Assembly: GCA_946811695.1 (NCBI GenBank)
Contig: OX328124.1
Location: 84,801,293-84,865,292 of the forward strand
Length of the DNA: 64,000 nucleotides
Origin: Gonocerus acuteangulatus
Taxonomy: Eukaryota; Arthropoda; Insecta; Hemiptera; Coreidae
Direction of reading: 5' to 3'
Shown here: positions 53,018-64,000 of the stretch, piece after piece
Layout of the letters: each line of letters begins with the position of its first letter
Numbering within the stretch: the stretch's first letter is position 1
Notes under the pieces: generated by a model
What the model saw: only the letters and a program-made list of their open reading frames with translations
Database searches by the model: none
What the model was told of the DNA's origin: nothing
Made by a program: the position numbers and the translations under genes

Positions 53018-54163
53018 TCCGACTCGCAGGAACTGCATCATCTTAGCCCGGTTCCGTTCTTATCTCTAGACTCATTTAAAATGATTAAGATAGAAGCTGT
53101 TATTATTTTGGGTCCACATTTCTAGAAAGCATGAAGATTAGATAGTTAGCCGTCAAGGTGATAAGTAAAGATGGAATGGTTGGGATTCGGCTAAATAAAC
53201 CTCAATACGATTTTTGTTAAAAAATCGATATTTAGGACGTTTTGGCTACTCATTGGTAGCCTTCGTCAGCAATGAAAGTGCCAGGAGGCAGAGGAGGACC
53301 AAAGTTGACAGTTCCATCTTAACTTTCAAGAAAGGTCTTATTTACGATCTTACCTGGATGGGTCCCCGCCCTAGGAAGGACCCCGCTAGGCATTTGAAAA
53401 GCTATATATTGGAAATCCATATCTCTAAGATTAAATTGTTTTTCTTAACCTTATTTATTATCAAATACATTATCCAACTATAAGCAGTTAAAAAATAGCA
53501 AGGAATAAAAACAGACAAAAATAACAGTTCGAACAAGCGAAATCAATTACTTTAAAGTTTTAAGCACTTATTTCTCCGATTGACATCGCCTAATCAAGAC
53601 TTTCACTAGAACCTTTTTTGTAGAGCATTTAATAAGCTTTCTAATGGTATTCCTCCGTTTACCAAGATTCTCAACCTTTTTCGAGATATTAAGGAAAGTA
53701 TACAAAGTTACCAAAACTTTTTATGTCTGTTAATAAAATATTTTATTCTAACCCTTCCTTAACTCCAAACGTAACACAACTTAAAACATATTAGTTTTAA
53801 TGAAAGTAGAACATGCAGAAAATGTTTCAACTGAATCCCATGATTCTAAGTACCCAAACCAAAAACGGTATTCAAAAACTATTTTTCCAATTTTCTCGAA
53901 AACGGTTAAAGCTATTGCCTTGAAAATGGTTTCATTCGTTTTCCTAGCCCAAGAAGCCTATAAAACGAGTACTTACAAGCTTATGAACTCAAAAACGTAA
54001 GCGTTACGATTTTTTTTTTGCGCGAAATTCACCCCAAACGCCATCTTCCAGTGGGCGGATTCTGCTGGATAACGAACTTGACCTTTTAAATTGGACGACG
54101 GATTTTTGTACCAAATTTCATCACAATCGGACCATTAGGGAAGCCAGAAATGAGCGAACAGAC

Positions 54164-54207
<44 letters not shown>

Positions 54208-54323
54208 ACGGTCTCTAGGGGTTCTGAAACGCGAAATTGTCTAGTCGGCACTTCCGGATTGTTTCATTGTATCAACCTTATAAGCGGGGTTCCTCCCTAT
54301 GGGGGAGGGAGGAACCGCGCTAA
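53018..54323 (+). mobile_element. Helitron/Helentron-like family A, copy 4 (1.3 kb)
   Basis: It starts TCCGACTCGCAGGAACTGC, ATCATCTTAGCCCGGTTCC and ends with hairpin GGTTCCTCCCT/AGGGAGGAACC and CGCGCTAA. It contains one ~350-bp unit (TCTCCGATTGACATCGCC at about 53575), the block at 53800-54000 shared with 40196-40396 and 58846-59040, the LINE-tail-like block GTACCAAATTTCATCACAAT, and a TA tract at 54163-54200. A foreign segment is nested at about 53172-53290. Confidence 0.78.
53172..53290 (-). mobile_element. Penelope-like or related retroelement tail fragment with degenerate hammerhead motif
   Basis: On the minus strand it reads TTGCTGACGAAGGCTACCAA, TGAGTAGCCAAAACGTCC, then AATCGTATTGAGGTTTATTT and AGCCGAATCCCAACCATTCC. 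CTGACGA, a 6-bp stem GGCTAC/GTAGCC and AAAAC-GTC follow the order of a hammerhead ribozyme core (CUGANGA, stem II, GAAAC), with A in place of the conserved G. Hammerheads of this short type are known from Penelope-like elements. TGGTTGGGATTCGGCTA is shared with the hairpin at 6811. Confidence 0.4.
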
Positions 54324-55285
54324 AAATGAAATATCTTCTTTATCTGCCTCGAGGTTCTGATTTTAGTTGATACGTGTTAACAAAGATGCCACTTTACGCT
54401 TATTTCCGTTTTTTATTTAATTTTCAGGTAAAAGTGATCCTATTTACCTAATAAGATGTAGCTTCTCTCCAGCTGTTTACATTTTTAGTTTCCAGGGCAG
54501 ACGTAGCAGAGGGGCTGCAGAAATGGCGGTAAAGCAGGCAGGGAAGAACCGTCAATCATGTCACCGGCAACTGGACGCAGCTTGAATACCAGGACCTTGG
54601 AAGAGTCAGAAAAATTGAATTTTTTAAAATTTTATTTTCTGATTCAGAATGATGTAGGTAACATGACGCTTCGCCTTGTTTCTCTGGTTCGCCTTTAGTT
54701 CTCTCACAGTTTCAAGGTAAAGTGAATAGCATCATCATCATGAAAAATTCAATGTCCAATTTGAAGGCGAATCCCGGGTCTGAAATATCCCTCACAGCAT
54801 TTTACTACCCATAAATCACTTGTAAAAATTATAATTAAAACATTGAATTTCAATAGCATACTTTTTCAATCAGGTTTATGAATCAGCATTCCAAAGAGAA
54901 GACATTCGCCACTGCTATCCTCAAGCGCTTCTAAATTTTAACTTCGATTTCCCAACATCCGGGAATTCGTGACTCGCCCTTACTCTTCCAAGGTCCTGAT
55001 ATTAAAACCAATAATCTCAACTTATGTTGACCAAACCAGTGTTTATGTTCAATTCTTTGGCGACTTCATCCCATATCTGGTGTTCATGTAATCCGGGTGA
55101 CTGGTATCGTACAGCACAGGAAAATTTTGCACTAAAAATATAAGATTTTGTCATAATTCCCAATATTCGAGGGAGCTAGTAAGACACAGGACGTTGGAAA
55201 CTACTTGTAATACTAACACAAAAATTCATAGGGACAACACAGCCCTTGTCTCGCCTGCGCTTACGCTGAGTTCAAGATATGCCTC
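54324..55285. other. No gene seen; splice-site-like sequences and an inverted pair
   Basis: CCAGGACCTTGGAAGAGT at about 54590-54607 is inverted at about 54985-55004 (ACTCTTCCAAGGTCCTGAT), suggesting the ends of an old element. TTTAATTTTCAG|GTAAAAGT lies at 54416-54435. A 33-nt open piece at 54496-54528 is bracketed by TTTTTAGTTTCCAG and GTAAAG. Confidence 0.4.
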
Positions 55286-55510
55286 TCCATTCATAGGCGT
55301 ATATAGGAAATAATTTCGGGGGGGGGGGCGAGACCATTTACGGGTAATGGAATAGTAATAATTTAGAACTTGAAATAGTTTTAACCAACTAAAACGTTAT
55401 ACACGAAATAAAATATGTTGTGATCTTATTTAATTTATTTTTAATGGTTTATGACACATTTTTACCGATAAAATCAAAATTTCGGGGGGGGGGGCTGGAG
55501 CCTGGAGTCT
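55286..55510. mobile_element. MITE family M2, copy 2
   Basis: AGGCGTATATAGGAAATAAT followed by TTTCG, a G run and CGAGACC at the left matches the right end of the 37614-37863 copy in inverse. The interior AACTTGAAATAGTTTTAACC and ACGAAATAAAATATG also matches inversely. The right end is TTTCG, a G run, CTGGAG and GGGCGTAAG. Confidence 0.75.
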
Positions 55511-57483
55511 TCGGGCGTAAGAAAAATTATCTTAGGCCTTTTTTTTAAAGCAGGATTTTTTTGGAAGAGGAAGGATGATTAGTCCTGGATTAGGATTGGG
55601 CTGTAAGATTAGGATGATTGATTAATTAACTATGGAAAGATGAGAAGCGGCGTGGGAACATTGACTATAGTACGTAGGACATTGGATTAAAATTCCGAAA
55701 GGATTCGGTGGATGTCGGAATGCTTGGCTGTCCCCTAGAGGTGGTATTTTTACTGTAAAAATATAAGTTATAGTGGATCGTGAAGTTCCAATACTTTAAT
55801 AAGGAGTTTTGAATATACAAACACATCTGATAATAATACAGTATTAAAAGCTTTTTTCATACAGGAATGCCCCGAAGTTCTCTTTTTTATATTAAATATG
55901 CGAATAAAAGGGAGCGTACTGAAGGTATAGGTTGAGCTGGGAAGAAAATATTTCCCTTTATCTTATATTATTACCTTTTCCTCGAATACATATTTTAGTA
56001 GGCATACGTCGGAAACAAAGTTAGAAATTCTTCTTTTATGCGGAAAATTGAATTCGTGTAAAAAGTAATCCGTCCTAAGAAGTAACATGTTATACCTTTT
56101 TGTGTCACACAAATTTAGTTACAAACGAGTGTATATTTATAGCTGACATTTATTCCAAGAATTTCACACTCCATCCTCGTTATGCGCTATTCTCTTCCAA
56201 TGTACTGGCCGTGCAATCTGTAACAGTTGAACATATAATGCCAAAATGCAGGAGAGCAACATGAGCAGACAATTTCTATTGATGACGTTTTAGAAGATGA
56301 TGCCATAAAAATAACTCAACTTTAAAATAACACAAAAAAACACTATTCGCCATTTGCATCGCCATTCATTCGCCGATCGATCTGTATTCGTGCCACGTAT
56401 ATGCGCCACGGTATAGTGACAGCGATAATAAAAGTGTTCTAATGCTAAGGGGGGTAAAGGAGAGGATACAGCGACGCGAATTCTGTGGTTTGCTAGGATG
56501 CACCCCATTATTGACCTCTGAATTTAACAACATTTAACATTTTACTAAGGATGTTCAATATCAGCTAGGCAGTTTAATAGAAAAGGAGACAACATTTAAT
56601 GCCACATACTATTTCATGAAATATAACAACTACAATTTGAGCAACTTGCACTACTTGATATAGAATGGTTTCTTTGCTTTGCGTGTGTATGCTTCTATGA
56701 TTCCATCTGTCAGCTATCATCGCAAATCTAGACCTATAGGTATAACAATTCTAAGTTGGTATGTAATATGAGTCTACCTGCAATTCTACTATTTTTTTTA
56801 TTTATGCCACTTCTTAACACTTTATTCTCTCATATTATTTGAGTCGTCTGCTTTCTACTTTCAATAGTGTTAACGTCCCAATTTCGGGAAACGAGATTAA
56901 ACAATAGTTTAAACTTCAATTTTTGAATTACAATATTAAAAATAAAACTTTTTTTATATTTATAATAAACCGTAATTCTATAACTGCTTTGGTGGTTTTT
57001 AGTTATATCAGACTAGAATAAAGTGTAAATTAGAACTGATGCTGTTGAGTTCTCTTGAGATACATTTCTTTGCTTATTCCGTTCTAGGTCATGGGAAACA
57101 TTCTAGATAATGCGAGTCTAAGGGGGAAGTTTTAAATCAACAGAGAACTTAAATTGCCAACAATTGCTAATAAAGTCTGGAAAAACATGGAAGTTAAGAC
57201 TACAAATAACCTAGAAGCATGCGGAAAATTCATGCTAATTCGTACCTTCCTTCATTCCTCATGAAATCAGGAAGGTCTTACACTTTATTCAGTTGTTATC
57301 ATTTCCTATCTATCAACTAGCATAAGTCAATCAAATGATATTTTTTAAAAAATCCTAAAAACTTCTCCTAAGAACATTCCCAATAAGTCTGAAAAATTGT
57401 GTATAATTTTTTTTTCAGTTCATTGGAGACTCGAGGTCTTTTGACCAGTAACCTTTCGTTTTGAAGTTTTTTGTTTTTTATTT
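55511..57483. other. No gene seen
   Basis: AT-rich; short frames (for example 56290-56508 minus) have no domain or splice context I can support. Confidence 0.5.
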
Positions 57484-57550
57484 TTGTGGCTCGTCGACTT
57501 CTCGGACATTTAGCAACGACATCCATGGTGCGGCAGGGAATTTTTAGATA
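57484..57550 (-). mobile_element. SINE1 tail fragment
   Basis: Minus strand AAATTCCCTGCCGCACCATG, GATGTCGTTGCTAAATGTCC, GTCGACGAGCCAC aligns with the SINE1 tail (AATTCCTGGCTGCACCCTGG, AAGTCGGCGCTAATGGCC, GTCGATGCGCCAT). Confidence 0.65.
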
Positions 57551-57956
57551 AAATATGCCAAAAAATTATATTTTTCTCTACCCTAAACAACCCCTGATAT
57601 TGGTTTATGAACTTGAAATGTGAAAACAATGTTTTTTCATTTAGTAAAAGAAGTCCGAAACGCTGAAGCTGCCTAAAGCTTATATATATTAGCATGCTCG
57701 TATGTAATGCTGGTGTGATTAGGAATGATTAAAGCGAAAGGAAATCAACACTTCAAGATCCGATCGCTCTGATTACGGTTGTTCTATTAAATAGTTATGT
57801 CAATATATCTGCTCCAGTATTCCTTGTGTAAAACTGCCTCTACTCCATGCTAAACCACAGCCTTTTAAATAATAGTTTTGATGTAAAATTTGAATAACGT
57901 TTCAAGTCACTATTGCCTTTTGAACTTTCTGAAATAATAAACATTTTCCGACCCGC
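57551..57956. other. No gene seen
   Basis: AT-rich spacer. Confidence 0.5.
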
Positions 57957-59356
57957 AGGAACTGCATCATCTTAGCGCGGTTCCGTTCATATCCCTATTG
58001 TCATTTGAAAAGCTTAGAATAGAAACAGATAATATTTTGTTCGGCCTTTGTTCAAAGGGGTTTATGACTTTACCTGGTCGGGTCCGCCAGAGCCCAGAAT
58101 CCTCTTCTAGAGATAGTTATTTTATACGTTTCAATGCATTGAAAAATATCAACATTTTTCGCATTTTCTTGTGTTCTTCTACTTAAATGTAATAATAATT
58201 CTACAAATAAAATCAATTAAAAAATGAAAAAAAAACTCCCAGCAGCATAAAGGCAATTGAAAATATTCAAAAGACGTCATCGAATCTCTTTCTCTTGGCA
58301 AGCTATATTTCTAACAATGAATTGTTTTTCTTATTTTACTTAATCTGTTTTATTGTCAAATACATTATCCAACTATAAGCAATTAAAAATAACAAGGAAT
58401 AAATATAGACAAAAAGAACCGTTCGAATAAACGAAATCAATTACTTCAAAGTTTAAGCACTTATTTCTCCGATTTACATCGCTCATTCATAACTTTCTTC
58501 TGAACCTTTTTTGTGGACCATTTAGTAAGCTTTCGAATGGTAACCTTTCGCTTCCCAAGATTTTCAACCGTTTTCGAGCTATTTGTTCATAAGAACAAAA
58601 CAGACGTATTTGAAGTTTTAAGCACTTATTTCTCAATCAAATCAAAAATTGTTTCAGAATCTTTTTTCTAGACAATTTAGAAAGCTTTCAAATAGTGTCT
58701 ATCCATCTATCACGATTTTCCAACCGTGTTCGAGATATTAATGAAAGTATACGAAGTTCCCAAAACTTTTCATGTTTGTTCATAAAATATTTTATTCTAA
58801 CCCTTCCTTAACTACAAACGTAACCAAAAGCTTAACTTATTAGTATTGATGAAATTCGAACATGCAGAAAATGTTTCAACTGAATCCCATGATTTTAAGT
58901 ACCAAATCCAAAAACGTTATTCAGCAACTATTTTTCCAATTTTCTCGAAAACGGTTAAACCTATCGCCTTAAAAATGGTTTCATTCGTTTTCCTAGGCCA
59001 TGAAGCCTATGAAACGAGTACTTGCAAGCATATGAAGTAAGCGGAACGATTTTTTTCGCGCGACATTCGCTCCAATACCATGTTCCGGTAGGCGGATTCT
59101 GCTGGTTAACGGACTTGACCTTTCAAATTAAACGAAAGATTTTTGTACCAAATTTCATCAAAATCGGGCCATTATTAAAGCCGGAAAAGCGCGAACAGAC
59201 AAATATATACACACATACAAATTTGAACCACCGTTATTTTCGGTCACTAGGGGTTCTGAAACGCAAAATTTTCTAGTCGGCACTTCCGGATTGTTTCATG
59301 AGATCAACCTTATAAGCGGGGTTCCTCCCTATGAAGGGAGGGAGGAACCGCGCTAA
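57957..59356 (+). mobile_element. Helitron/Helentron-like family A, copy 5 (1.4 kb)
   Basis: It starts TCCGACCCGCAGGAACTGC, ATCATCTTAGCGCGGTTCC and ends with hairpin GGTTCCTCCCT/AGGGAGGAACC (loop ATGA) and CGCGCTAA. Internal units have anchors at about 58472 and 58628, the second shortened. The shared block is at 58846-59040, followed by GTACCAAATTTCATCAAAAT, then GAACAGACAAATATACACAC. Only a vestigial TA tract is present. Confidence 0.8.
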
Positions 59357-59640
59357 AAAACTAGTTTCCCTATGTTAAAAACGATTAGATATCGACGGTT
59401 ATATTCCATTACACACCTCATAAAATAACTGGAAGCTAGAAACATATAAATTTTTTAACTTCGGTTTATTAACCTATTATAGATTTACTTGTTTAATTTC
59501 AAAACTTTGAACATTTTGCCTACAAATGGTTATTACCAGAAATTCTCGTTTTCATTTGGAAGCGCGATTTTTGTGAAGGATTTTTAGAATTTTTCTTCTT
59601 AAGAGAGAAGCTACGCATAATATAATGTGCATAAAAATAG

Positions 59641-59693
<53 letters not shown>

Positions 59694-61297
59694 ACTTACC
59701 TAAATTTCGGTACACACTAATATTCTGGCCCCTCCCTCGCTATTTCAATCCAAATAGGTTCCTGATACGAGGGGCTTCAGTAGGATTAGGCTTCATCCAT
59801 CAATATCCTACTAAATGGATCCAGAGCTTATGACTCAGTTTTATTAAGCCTGGCTTTCTCCTAAAGCACATCAATTTGTAAGAGAATTTAAATTGATTAA
59901 TCAAAACTTCAGATAATAATAATAAATATGTTTTTATAAGTAAATAAGGCTGATAGGAGTAACAAACTTATTAAAATATTGAAAAAATACAATAAATGGC
60001 AAAAGTAGTTATAAAACAAAATTATGTCACAGTGTGTATGTGGGATCTTTATTTTAGTGAAGACAATGTACACAGCTATAAAAATGATAAAATATTTAAA
60101 ACAAGCTAGTTAATTTCTGTACCCCTGAAAATAATTATAAAAAATGCCATTCTAATAATTGTATGAGTATCATACACATGACGATTAGATATCATAAAAA
60201 TTATATAGACAATAAGAAACAAAAACTGATAATACAATTAGTAAGATTAATTACACAAACAAATATAAAAAGAGGACATTGTTTTTGGTTTTATCGAAAT
60301 TTTCGGTCATTACCACGTTTTTATCCGTCAAATAAATCAAAATATTACGACACCAACTCCTTGTAAAGATACTATTGTAGCTTATATCTCATTGTTGAAA
60401 ATGTGTTTAAAATAACCTAAAAAAATATATTAATAGTTAATTTCAATAGGTTAATATCTGTAATGGAAAGTGAGAAAAAACCTTTAATGAAACGTTCCCA
60501 AAAATCTGCGTGCATTAGAATTTAAATGAATAAATATCCTATTTTGTTTTTTTTCTTTGTAAGATCGTGTCCATAACAAATTAATTGTAGCACTCCAGCA
60601 CACTTCAGAAGATTTATGAGGCAGAAAACACGAAAATGCTCTTAGCGTTATGTTCCAACGCACTATTTGCATCCCCTTCTTCTCTTCCGTACTTCTTAGA
60701 TAAGATAGTTGTAATTGTGTTACCACATAAATATAATATGAGTTTCACAAACCTCATAATGGCGCATAAAATTACTTTATAAATTATTTATTGAATGTGC
60801 GCTAAGTTCATTGGTTGTAAGTAAACTCATGTCAGTATTTATTATTATTATTATTAATCTTCACAAACATTTGTTAAAATACCCTGTTAAGAGAGAGATT
60901 TCTTGGAAAGCAGTGAAATGTTTTTTCCTTTTCTTAAATATACATGTCATTCAGGCCGCTTTTAGGAAAGTATTTCGAGCAAAAACTCTCTGGGTCTGAC
61001 AACACATGCTCCGGCCTATTAATGTTTAATTTTTAAACGTACAAGAAAGCAGTGAGAGTTATGTAAGGATTTTTCGTTCCAATGTCGACCTTTCCTCCCT
61101 GAAGCCCATGAAAATAGGCATTTAACCCAAGGAGCTCTGAAGAGATTATCTTTCAATCTAAATGGAGTCCTCAAGTTAACCTTATTTCAGGAAACCTTTA
61201 TACAGCAAGCAATTTCGTTATATCCAATTTTAGTGGCGTTTACATTGCCTCAACATTTATACATGAAAACCCTTTTCTTGTCCTGAAAAATTATTTG
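59357..61297. other. No gene seen; (TA)n at 59641-59691
   Basis: AT-rich with a TA tract after AAAAATAGGTG. Frames at 60163-60366 and 60484-60726 show no recognisable domain. Confidence 0.5.
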
Positions 61298-61341
61298 GTT
61301 TCATAAGCGGGAGATGGTGGGTTCGATTCCCACCGGCGCAC
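61298..61341 (+). mobile_element. SINE1 head fragment (anticodon arm to B box)
   Basis: TTCATAAGCGGGAGATGGTG, GGTTCGATTCCCACCGGCGC equals SINE1 over this piece, with no A box upstream and no body downstream. Confidence 0.75.
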
Positions 61342-62379
61342 AGTGTAACGTCCAATGGACAAAAACCTAAATTTTTGTTTTCTTATATTTCATTTTTAAT
61401 CCTCTAGCTAAGTTTAGAAACTATTCAAGGAATTAAAATCGTATAAAACTAATAAATATTAGTTTTATTTCGATCAACAAACACATTAGCAGTATTATAA
61501 ACAAGGCAAAGTCTTTAAAACCTGTTTCATACCAACAATCAGTTTAAACCTCTCTCGTTGAAGATATGACAGTGTTTTTATTAAGTCATCCGAAAGAAAT
61601 TACCTCAAAACTATTCCTTTTTTATCTGATATAATTGATTATGGGTAATTACTCCCTTATTATATTTATCCTGAATTATTCTTCATTGATTTTTGACATT
61701 ATTCTTAACTACAAAATTTTGATAGACCATAGCAAAAAAACTTCATCTGAACACATCTCAAGTATTTTAGAGCTTAAAGTATACCTCAAGTATAATGTAC
61801 TGAGGGTAATTTAGTTTGCCGAAATTTGCCGATTCCAAAGATTTTTATTTTTAGATCCATCATCCTTTTTTCTTCCAAATTTGAAAAAAATGTGGATAAA
61901 TCCAAGAAAACGGTATTAATCCTTGGGCAAATGATTCAATTTAATCTGCAGGATGATCCTAAAGATATATTAAGCAATATTAAAAAGACTGCCAGTTTAG
62001 TCCTATATTATATGTATAAAATGTGGGAACGTGTTCACCGCAGAGAAAAAAACTTATATAAATACTGGTAATGAAGAAATTATTTAATAATTTCATAGAA
62101 AATGGTAAAATATTCATATGTATATACATTGTATGTTATAGTTATAATATTTGTTATTAATAATATAATAATATTGTTATTAATAATATTATTACCTGCT
62201 ATATTATTTCTATTAATATTACAAATATTACAATTCGTATTATTATAGCCGCATATTATGCATTATTATACTATTGTTACCTTGTTTTGAGTTGATTTCA
62301 ATTGATAAAAATGTTTATTTGTAAATAACTGGTGGTTAATGATTTTTGTCCATAATCCTCACTATTTCGTTGCACTGTG
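61342..62379. other. No gene recognised
   Basis: AT-rich. The frame 61826-62071 (SSKFEKNVDKSKKTVLILGQ, then LSNIKKTASLVLYYMYKMWE) looks moderately protein-like but has no known motif. 62160-62250 is a dense run of ATTATTAATAAT-type inverted repeats. Confidence 0.4.
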
Positions 62380-62505
62380 CGGCGGCAGGAATTTCCTCAT
62401 CCCACGGCTCGTTGTGAAAAATTCCTCGCTGCAACCTGGATGTCGGCGCTAATGGCATAGTTGTTGATGCGCCGTAAAAAAAAACAACAAAAAAACAGCA
62501 CAACT
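62380..62505 (+). mobile_element. SINE1, 5'-truncated
   Basis: GGCGGCAGGAATTTCCTCAT, CCCACGGCTCGTTGTGAAAA, ATTCCTCGCTGCAACCTGGA, TGTCGGCGCTAATGGC, GTTGATGCGCCGT, then an A-rich tail. It is followed directly by a (TA)n tract. Confidence 0.85.
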
Positions 62506-62508
62506 CTA

Positions 62509-62511
<3 letters not shown>

Positions 62512-62564
<53 letters not shown>
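62512..62564. repeat. (TA)n microsatellite
   Basis: A pure TA tract a few bases beyond the SINE1 A-tail. The Tyr/Ile frames on the minus strand are artefacts. Confidence 0.95.
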
Positions 62565-62565
<1 letters not shown>

Positions 62566-62746
62566 GGTAAATATACATACTGAGAGCACATGACTTATGA
62601 TAGAATTCTTTTTACATACGTCGTGGAGCTTATAATCTCCAGTGTTACAGAGGATTATAATTCATATTTACAATTTTAACTTATATAGTTTACGTATTTA
62701 GAATGTTGTCTAATCTAAATAACTTCTAATCAGTCAATAAATATTA

Positions 62747-63113
62747 TTAGTTATCCGATGCGGGATACTCACAAATAAATAATATATTTAGGCTCTCGTC
62801 TCTGAGTAAGTCAGTCAAGTAATAAGGCATGTCAAAGTTTTGTCTGCAAATTCTGCAATCAGTTAGTTTTAGTTTTATAGTCAAGTTAATATTACAGTAC
62901 TGGCAGGTAGGTACGTGTTGTTTCGTCATAGTGTGTGAATGAGGAATAGGCGAGTGACCTATTATTATTCGACTCAGAACATTTTCCCCCTTCTAAAGTC
63001 TCTAGCTTGCTGGCAGACCATTCACGAATGGTGCAGCAAATGTTCTTTAGTTTGTCGCCGTACCAAGGTCTTTGCCATTTTTCCGCAATAAACATACTGA
63101 ACTTGCTAATCAC
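62747..63113 (-). pseudogene. Jockey/I-like LINE ORF2 C-terminal remnant
   Basis: The minus strand first reads ISKFSMFIAEKWQRPWYGDK and LKNICCTIREWSASK. After a frameshift near 62985 it reads RIIIGHSPIPHSHTMTKQHV, PTCQYCNINLTIKLKLTDCR, ICRQNFDMPYYLTDLLRDE and SLNILFICEYPASDN, then stop. This fits the end of Jockey-type ORF2 (RLRIGHTRLTHSYLL ... P.C..C...LTV.HIL..C ... L..IL.D). The usual His of the last zinc-like motif is Lys here (TIKLKLTDC). No RT is present, so this is a 5'-truncated, frameshifted relic. Confidence 0.8.
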
Positions 63114-64000
63114 GATGGGTTACAAAATACCCACCTGACAAATTATACTTGAAAGACTTAAGAATAATTACTCCAAACATCAGAGAACGAAAATGTCCAG
63201 TTGACTAGACAGTTTTCCTGACAACAAAGAGAGAAAAGTCTAAAGTGTACTAAGCGCTACACATGCATTACTCCCGAAAAATAATTTCGGATCTGAGATA
63301 CGGATCTTAAATATATACTGAACATAATAACTACGAGACGTTTCCGAAAAGTCTGAATAAAATTTATGTTAATAGAAATAGAATTTTCATTTTACATAAT
63401 AGTAGAAATGTGAATTGGAATGAGGAAGGTTATTGAGTTCTACCCTATAGAAGAGTTCCCGAATTCCATATGGCAGAGACAGTGGCCCGAAGCGATACCA
63501 ATTCCAGGACCGATAGGGCGATATTTGGTTCTAATCTGCAATGCATGAGCTCCACAACCTAGAATACCAAAATAGACCACTCCGAGATAATAGAATAACA
63601 ACAAAAGCATTTTTCTTTTTTTGTAGATTTAAAAATGGCTTACTTTTTTTTCGCTTATTACTACAAATCACATATATTTTCAGAGTTTGCTGTAAGTTAT
63701 TCACTTTTGTAATAATATTTAATTTATTTTAGATATAGGGGACGACCATATTCTTAAAAAATACTAACCTCTCAAGATTCTTTACTGGGTGCTATAAATA
63801 TATCGAATTGGAAAATGCATCTTCTGTCATCTAATTGTTCTTCTCATTGTTTTCATTTTTATTTATTTATTTGGTGCGTCAATTGCTAGGGTCCAGAAAG
63901 CTCCTAACCAGAATATTGTCAACATATAAAAAATGTGTGGCTTAATCTAGGATACCTGCTACAAAAAGTGCCAGAAATATTAATATAAAACACAAAACAA
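63114..64000. other. No gene seen
   Basis: AT-rich sequence to the window end; no supported feature. Confidence 0.5.

Overview
This window is AT-rich, intron-like or intergenic DNA from a eukaryote, almost certainly an arthropod and probably an insect with a large, repeat-filled genome. Three things support this: the repeat mix (mariner, hAT, Harbinger-type, R2-like and Jockey-like elements, tRNA-derived SINEs, Helitron/Helentron-like elements), many long (TA)n tracts, and the absence of any prokaryotic-style gene. No complete host gene is visible. At most there are isolated candidate exons; the best is at 7289-7456 on the minus strand (168 nt, phase 1-1 splice signals). If it is real, the window lies within very long introns.

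Layout. 1-2638: a minus-strand copy of repeat family A (Helitron/Helentron-like) with tRNA-derived SINEs at 1-143 and 2247-2436. 2640-9435: decayed repeats, small foldbacks, the candidate exon, a LINE-tail-like repeat ending in a (TA)n tract, and a SINE. 9444-10793: a hAT element with perfect 8-bp target duplications and a CGGBP1-type transposase remnant. 12133-13451: an unclassified 1.3-kb element with perfect 34-bp terminal inverted repeats, carrying a 115-bp-arm palindrome and an unknown ORF. 13608-14001: a Harbinger-type MITE. 17402-18670: a nearly intact mariner whose first catalytic Asp is Asn. It sits in a degenerate tandem array that was also hit by a truncated LINE. 19675-21386: a 1.7-kb foldback.

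22030-23083, 30443-31772 and 50203-51307: repeat family B, with ~143-bp internal tandem repeats. 28790-29480: a second, badly decayed mariner. 37323-40790, 53018-54323 and 57957-59356: plus-strand family A copies. 42240-43250: a 42-bp minisatellite followed by a foldback with a nested MITE. 44769-49060: a region bounded by ~45-bp inverted repeats that holds an R2-like non-LTR retrotransposon (zinc finger, RT, CCHC, restriction-like endonuclease) broken by frameshifts and a 127-bp insertion. 62747-63113: the C-terminal remnant of a Jockey/I-like LINE on the minus strand.

The elements do not form a pathway. They record nested insertions, and many still show target-site duplications. The items most worth following up are the two Helitron/Helentron-like families with matching subterminal inverted repeats and related 5' ends, and the 12.1-13.5 kb palindrome-bearing element. 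Its arms contain a hammerhead-ribozyme-like core. All coordinates and alignments were read by eye; no database search was possible.
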